Source: Bacillota bacterium (GTDB taxonomy: Bacteria > Bacillota > Clostridia > Christensenellales > CAG-138). From it: 10,067 nt of DNA. Position 1 is the stretch's first letter; each line of letters opens with the position of its first letter. Of this stretch, positions 6,780 through 10,067 are shown one piece after another. A program made the translations under genes and the position numbers. Location of the stretch: the NCBI GenBank assembly GCA_023435855.1, contig JAEZLG010000214.1, forward strand, positions 1 to 10,067. The letters run 5' to 3'. Below the pieces are notes generated by a model that searched no databases, was not told the DNA's origin, and was given only the letters and a program-made list of their open reading frames with translations.

Positions 6780-7889
6780 TTACTTCAACTTTCCCGCTCC
6801 CAAAGTATGGGAAAATTCATCGAAGCTAAATAGGAACAGTGCATCATCATACGAGGAAACGTCGAGGATTTCAAGCGTGTGTGCATTTGTGTAGCGAAGA
6901 TCAACGAGGAGTATTTCATCGTAATCCTTCAATAGAAACGGTGCAAAGCTATGTGCATAGGAATCCTTAAACAGCACAAGCCGCTTTCCTAATCCCGCAT
7001 CGGTCTTAATTTTCGCAGCCGATTGCATGGTGCCTAAGAAATAAGAGTATTGATCCTTTCTCTCAAGCCATTCAGGGAAATAAATGCTCGTTTCCTCGCT
7101 CCACGTAAGGTCGTTACGTAAAACGGAGAGCCTACCGTCTTCTAAAGGCGCTTCTATAGCATCCGGCGTATAAAATGGTACGCCGGACTTCGAATGGAGG
7201 GTGCCTAAAAACGATTCGGATATGGTTTTTACTTGAAAGTCCTCCCACACACGATGAACAAGCCCCATCTGCTTTGCCGCTTCAACATACGAGAGGTATG
7301 CGCCGTAGGTCGTCCAATGATGGTCGGTCCTATAATACACACCCGCAGCCTTGTTCTTTAGAAGCGTTTCCGCTATGGGGATACCTGTTGCAGCGCCATT
7401 AAACGCTAAGTATGTTTCATCGATATCAGAAAGCTCATCGGTCACGGGCACGTTTTTCGGCAGTGCCTCCTTATAAACTGCCGCAGCTGACGGTGCAAGA
7501 AGAACATACGTCGGTATCCCTGACTTCTTCGCAAACGCCATCACACCATCGATGTTTTTTATAAGCGCCTCGTTTGGCGTTTCTACCATGGGGAAAAGCC
7601 GCCCGCGTCCAATTCGTATGCCGTTGTTTTCGGTTTTTCCCATGGCGATTTCAAACGCGGCTTTTACATGCACGAATGTGTCACGAAAAGCGAAATGGTC
7701 GCTCATATACACTTCCCATGCCTTCATGTAGCTACCGTCGAGCAGCTTTTGGACGGTAAAACCGGGCGCTAAAGCAAGATTTCGGTTTTCAAGCTCCGAG
7801 AAATTCTTCTTGGGCAAAAGCAAACTCAGCACCAAAAGTATCCCCCACAGCGCGAAAACGACGGTCAAAAAATATCTTTGCATTTTCAT
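6780..7889 (-). CDS. DHHW / AlgJ-AlgX-like SGNH O-acetyltransferase partner
   Basis: A 369-residue protein with one N-terminal membrane anchor (about residues 4-26) and an extracytoplasmic domain. 'LENRNLA', 'YMSDHFAFRD' and the signature 'YYRTDHHWTTYGAY' identify the DHHW family (PF14286), related to alginate acetyltransferases AlgJ/AlgX. The AlgJ/AlgX catalytic layout is visible: an Asp-x-His pair in the DHHW motif (about Asp189, His191) precedes a nucleophile Ser in 'FKDSYAHS' (about Ser310). The start ATG at 7887-7889 is chosen because AGGAG (7896-7900) is 6 bases upstream; a TTG at 7895 abuts that site and is unlikely. The gene starts 9 bases after the MBOAT stop, and the ribosome site overlaps that TAG, so translation is probably coupled. 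It likely accepts acyl groups passed through MBOAT and transfers them to an exported polymer of unknown identity. Confidence 0.87.
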   Translation of the reverse strand: MKMQRYFLTVVFALWGILLVLSLLLPKKNFSELENRNLALAPGFTVQKLLDGSYMKAWEVYMSDHFAFRDTFVHVKAAFEIAMGKTENNGIRIGRGRLFPMVETPNEALIKNIDGVMAFAKKSGIPTYVLLAPSAAAVYKEALPKNVPVTDELSDIDETYLAFNGAATGIPIAETLLKNKAAGVYYRTDHHWTTYGAYLSYVEAAKQMGLVHRVWEDFQVKTISESFLGTLHSKSGVPFYTPDAIEAPLEDGRLSVLRNDLTWSEETSIYFPEWLERKDQYSYFLGTMQSAAKIKTDAGLGKRLVLFKDSYAHSFAPFLLKDYDEILLVDLRYTNAHTLEILDVSSYDDALFLFSFDEFSHTLGAGKLK

Positions 7890-7898
7890 AAGCAACTC

Positions 7899-9296
7899 CT
7901 AAAAGCGAAAGTACAAAAACGGGTTGTAAGTGCTGTTTACAAGATACGCGACCGTCACGAAAAACAACGCTACATACCCTACTATAGAAAGCGCATTTGC
8001 GGCTTTCATGCGCTTGAAGCGCTCCGAAATCCTTTTGAAAAACGGCGTGCAGCAAAGAGTCGATACGGTAAAGAGAAACGCATAGTTTCTCAAATAGTAA
8101 AGTGCAGACGTATTCACTACCGGTGTACCGACGCCGAACATGCGGGCAAAATAGGTACCCATTATACGCATATCCTCAAAACTGAAAAGCACCCAACCGA
8201 TGAGCACAAAAAAGCAGGTATATAAACGCGAAACAATAGAAGGCGCTTTAGAAAGCGGCTTTAGGAGAAGGAATTTTTCAAGGGCGAGCAAAATGCCGAA
8301 ATAGACACCCCACAGCAGAAAATTCCACGATGCGCCATGCCAAAAGCCTGTTAGCCCCCAGACTATGAGAATGTTCCGAAGCATCACCCATTTCCCTTTT
8401 CGGTTGCCGCCAAGCGGTATGTACACATAATCGCGGAACCATGCGCTAAGCGTCATATGCCACCTGCGCCAAAACTCGGTGATGCTTTTTGAGATATAGG
8501 GATAGTTAAAATTCTCATCGAAATACATGCCCAAAATACGGGCAATGCCGATGGCCATATCCGAATAACCGGAGAAATCGAAATAGATTTGGAAGGCGAA
8601 TGCTATAATCCCCATCCATGAAAACAGCACGGAAGCCTCGGAGGCTTTCGCGTTTTGCGCCGCCTCCCAAAGAAGCCCTATGTTGTTGGCGAGGAGCACC
8701 TTTTTTCCGAGGCCGATTAGGAAGCGCTTTAAGCCCAAGACCGCATTGTCCAACCGAAGCGGCCTGATTTCAAGCTCGTTTTCAACCGTCACATAGCGAA
8801 CGATTGGCCCGGCGATGATCTGCGGAAACAGCGTTGTATAGGTAAGGTAGTTATAATAGCTCGGCTCACTTTTTGTGGTTTGTCTCTTTACATCCGTTAT
8901 GTAGGAGATGGACTGAAATGTGTTGAAGGAGACGCCTATGGGGAGCGGCATCATAAATAGAGGTATATCGAGTCCGAAAAGCAGATTGATATTCCCCAAA
9001 AAGAAATCCGCATACTTAAAAAACAAAAGTACGCCAAAGTTTGCCAAAACGTCGATTAGCCAGTAGAGCTTCACCTTCTTACTGTTCTGCCTGTACTTAT
9101 CTATAGCTCTGCCGCAAAAATAATCCACGAGCGACAGTATGAGCATCACAAAAAGAAAGCGTACTTCTCCCCACGCGTAAAACGTTAGGCTCGCAAGAAG
9201 CAGCACAAGGTTTTTAAGCCTTTTCGGAGCAATAAAATACAGCAACAAAAGTACCGGAAAAAAATAAAACAAAAATACGATGCTGCTAAAAACCAT
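7899..9296 (-). CDS. MBOAT-family O-acyltransferase (AlgI/DltB-like)
   Basis: A 465-residue multi-spanning membrane protein. The N-terminus (FSSIVFLFYFFPVLLLLYF) and 'LPIGVSFNTFQSISYITDV' are typical of the AlgI/PatI branch. 'QIYFDFSGYSDMAIG', 'FWRRWHMTLSAWFRDYVYIPLGG' (His280) and 'GLTGFWHGASWNFLLWG' carry the conserved MBOAT residues, with His320 the expected catalytic histidine. The usual AlgI length is about 470-520, so it appears complete. AGGGAG (9303-9308) is 6 bases before the ATG at 9294-9296. Members move acyl groups, usually acetyl, from the cytoplasm across the membrane; here the downstream DHHW protein would finish transfer to a cell-surface polysaccharide or polymer. No polysaccharide synthesis genes are adjacent, so the acceptor is open. 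I see no convincing promoter in 9309-9383. The stop is TAG. Confidence 0.93.
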   Translation of the reverse strand: MVFSSIVFLFYFFPVLLLLYFIAPKRLKNLVLLLASLTFYAWGEVRFLFVMLILSLVDYFCGRAIDKYRQNSKKVKLYWLIDVLANFGVLLFFKYADFFLGNINLLFGLDIPLFMMPLPIGVSFNTFQSISYITDVKRQTTKSEPSYYNYLTYTTLFPQIIAGPIVRYVTVENELEIRPLRLDNAVLGLKRFLIGLGKKVLLANNIGLLWEAAQNAKASEASVLFSWMGIIAFAFQIYFDFSGYSDMAIGIARILGMYFDENFNYPYISKSITEFWRRWHMTLSAWFRDYVYIPLGGNRKGKWVMLRNILIVWGLTGFWHGASWNFLLWGVYFGILLALEKFLLLKPLSKAPSIVSRLYTCFFVLIGWVLFSFEDMRIMGTYFARMFGVGTPVVNTSALYYLRNYAFLFTVSTLCCTPFFKRISERFKRMKAANALSIVGYVALFFVTVAYLVNSTYNPFLYFRF

Positions 9297-9383
9297 GTTT
9301 TTCTCCCTGAGAAACTATCCTTTCATGGTATGCGATAAAACGTCTTTGCCTATCCAACGACGAAAGCGCACCTTAAGTTCCAC

Positions 9384-9412
9384 AAAAAAAGCGCGAGCCC
9401 GAAAGCCCGCGC
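9384..9412 (-). terminator. Intrinsic terminator of the desulfidase-family gene
   Basis: On the minus strand GCGCGGGC and GCTCGCGC (within 9391-9412) form an 8-bp GC-rich stem with one G-U pair and a six-base loop, directly followed by seven T's (9384-9390). It lies 12 bases after the TAA of the upstream gene and before the MBOAT operon, so the two are probably separate transcription units. Confidence 0.92.
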
Positions 9413-9424
9413 AAGGAAGATTCT

Positions 9425-10067
9425 TTAGTTTTGTCCGAGCATCAGTCGGATGATCTTTTTATCTGTCTCCCGCATGCCCTCGCGCGCAAGCTCGCCCACG
9501 TTTTTGATAGTGCTCTCAACACCCTTTGTGACGATTCCGTCACCGTCAAAAAACTCGCTGCCGCGCATGTACATATACATACCCAAAAGCCCCGCCTCCA
9601 CGGAGGATACGATTTTGGCTGCACAGCTCGCCTTTGCCCCGTCACAGATTACGCCCGAGTTGATTGCAAGAGCATTTACTACCGTATGCGCGACCTCCCT
9701 TTGCCGCCCGCCGTGCAAGTACATAATTCCCGCACCTGCTCCGCAGCCTGCGCTGATTGCGCCGCAGTAAGCCGAAAGCCTCCCGATACCCGTTTTCAAA
9801 TGGATAGTGACGAGGTTGGATACAAGAAGTGCACGGAGGAGCGAATCTTTATCTTTTTTCAGTTCCTCCGCATAGACGATTACCGGTACCGAAGCCGTTA
9901 TCCCCTGGTAGCCGCTGCCTGAGTTGATGACCACGGGGAGCTCGCAGCCGCTCATACGCGCATCCGATCCCGCTGCGGCCATTGCCTTTGCACGGTCAGC
10001 TACACCCGAACCAAACGACGCGAGCATGATTTTCCCTATTCCCGCGCCGTATTCACCGTTTATACCC
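9425..10067 (-). CDS. Cysteine desulfidase / UPF0597 (serine dehydratase alpha-like) protein, C-terminal half
   Basis: The frame is open from the right edge (first full codon at 10066) to TAA at 9425-9427, giving 213 residues; family members are about 400-430, so the N-terminal half is missing. Motifs belong to the PF03313 group (UPF0597, YhaM/CyuA, archaeal L-cysteine desulfidase): 'GINGEYGAGIGK', 'LPVVINSGSGYQG', 'AYCGAISAGCGAGAG' and 'SGVICDGAKASCAAKI'. Cysteines in AYCG, VICD and KASC are spaced 40 and 7 apart, matching my recollection of the 4Fe-4S ligand spacing of the Methanocaldococcus enzyme. The reaction would be breakdown of L-cysteine to pyruvate, ammonia and sulfide in the cytoplasm. 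A serine dehydratase role is less likely but cannot be excluded. The gene ends at its own terminator. Confidence 0.85.
   Translation of the reverse strand, partial: GINGEYGAGIGKIMLASFGSGVADRAKAMAAAGSDARMSGCELPVVINSGSGYQGITASVPVIVYAEELKKDKDSLLRALLVSNLVTIHLKTGIGRLSAYCGAISAGCGAGAGIMYLHGGRQREVAHTVVNALAINSGVICDGAKASCAAKIVSSVEAGLLGMYMYMRGSEFFDGDGIVTKGVESTIKNVGELAREGMRETDKKIIRLMLGQN

Noticed and set aside
9309..9383. Promoter for the MBOAT operon (TTGGAT followed by CATACC).
   Set aside because: Spacing of 19 bases and a poor -10; not strong enough to annotate.
9431..9922. A 163-codon plus-strand open frame opposite the desulfidase-family gene.
   Set aside because: The minus-strand frame has clear conserved motifs; the plus frame is an antisense shadow.
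1..10067. Genome-wide recoding of TAG to glutamine.
   Set aside because: The MBOAT gene ends at TAG at the family's normal C-terminus with the next gene's ribosome site overlapping it, so TAG appears to act as a normal stop here; one internal TAG is not enough to claim recoding.

Overview
The window looks like a chromosomal stretch of a Bacillota genome, probably an anaerobic Clostridia member. This rests on gene types common there: a MarR plus paired ABC half-exporters, a DUF4358 lipoprotein, a DHHW protein beside an MBOAT acyltransferase, a Cthe_2159-type lipoprotein and a cysteine desulfidase-family protein. Strong AGGAGG-type ribosome sites and low-to-mid GC agree. Species cannot be named from sequence alone. 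Genes are tightly packed, no intergenic gap exceeds about 130 bases, and I see no tRNA, rRNA, CRISPR array, insertion sequence or phage gene.

Left block (1-4899, all minus strand, transcribed right to left): a MarR repressor gene with a TTG start sits behind a near-consensus promoter and a perfect 22-bp palindromic operator. It is followed by two ABC half-transporter genes and then a lipoprotein with a Cthe_2159-like domain that runs off the left edge. The two ABC proteins form an asymmetric heterodimer of the TM287/288 (BmrCD, LmrCD) type. The first has a degenerate site (Walker B Asp-Asp, H-loop Gln). The second has the full catalytic residues but an LSQGQ signature. The second gene carries an in-frame TAG exactly where the Q-loop glutamine codon should be, with everything after it intact. 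This is the most notable observation in the window.

Middle block (4962-6771): a 12-helix MFS transporter (minus), whose possible promoter abuts its start codon with no ribosome site, is divergent from a small DUF4358 lipoprotein (plus). The lipoprotein converges on the next minus-strand operon across a strong hairpin that could act as a terminator in both directions.

Right block (6780-10067, minus): an MBOAT O-acyltransferase followed 9 bases later by an AlgJ/AlgX-like DHHW protein, a pair that should O-acylate an exported polysaccharide or envelope polymer. Upstream of it is the C-terminal half of a cysteine desulfidase/UPF0597-family Fe-S protein, ending in a textbook intrinsic terminator and running off the right edge.

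No wholly new system is evident. The items worth following are the Q-loop amber codon, the MarR operator, the apparently leaderless MFS start and the lipoprotein attached to the exporter operon.
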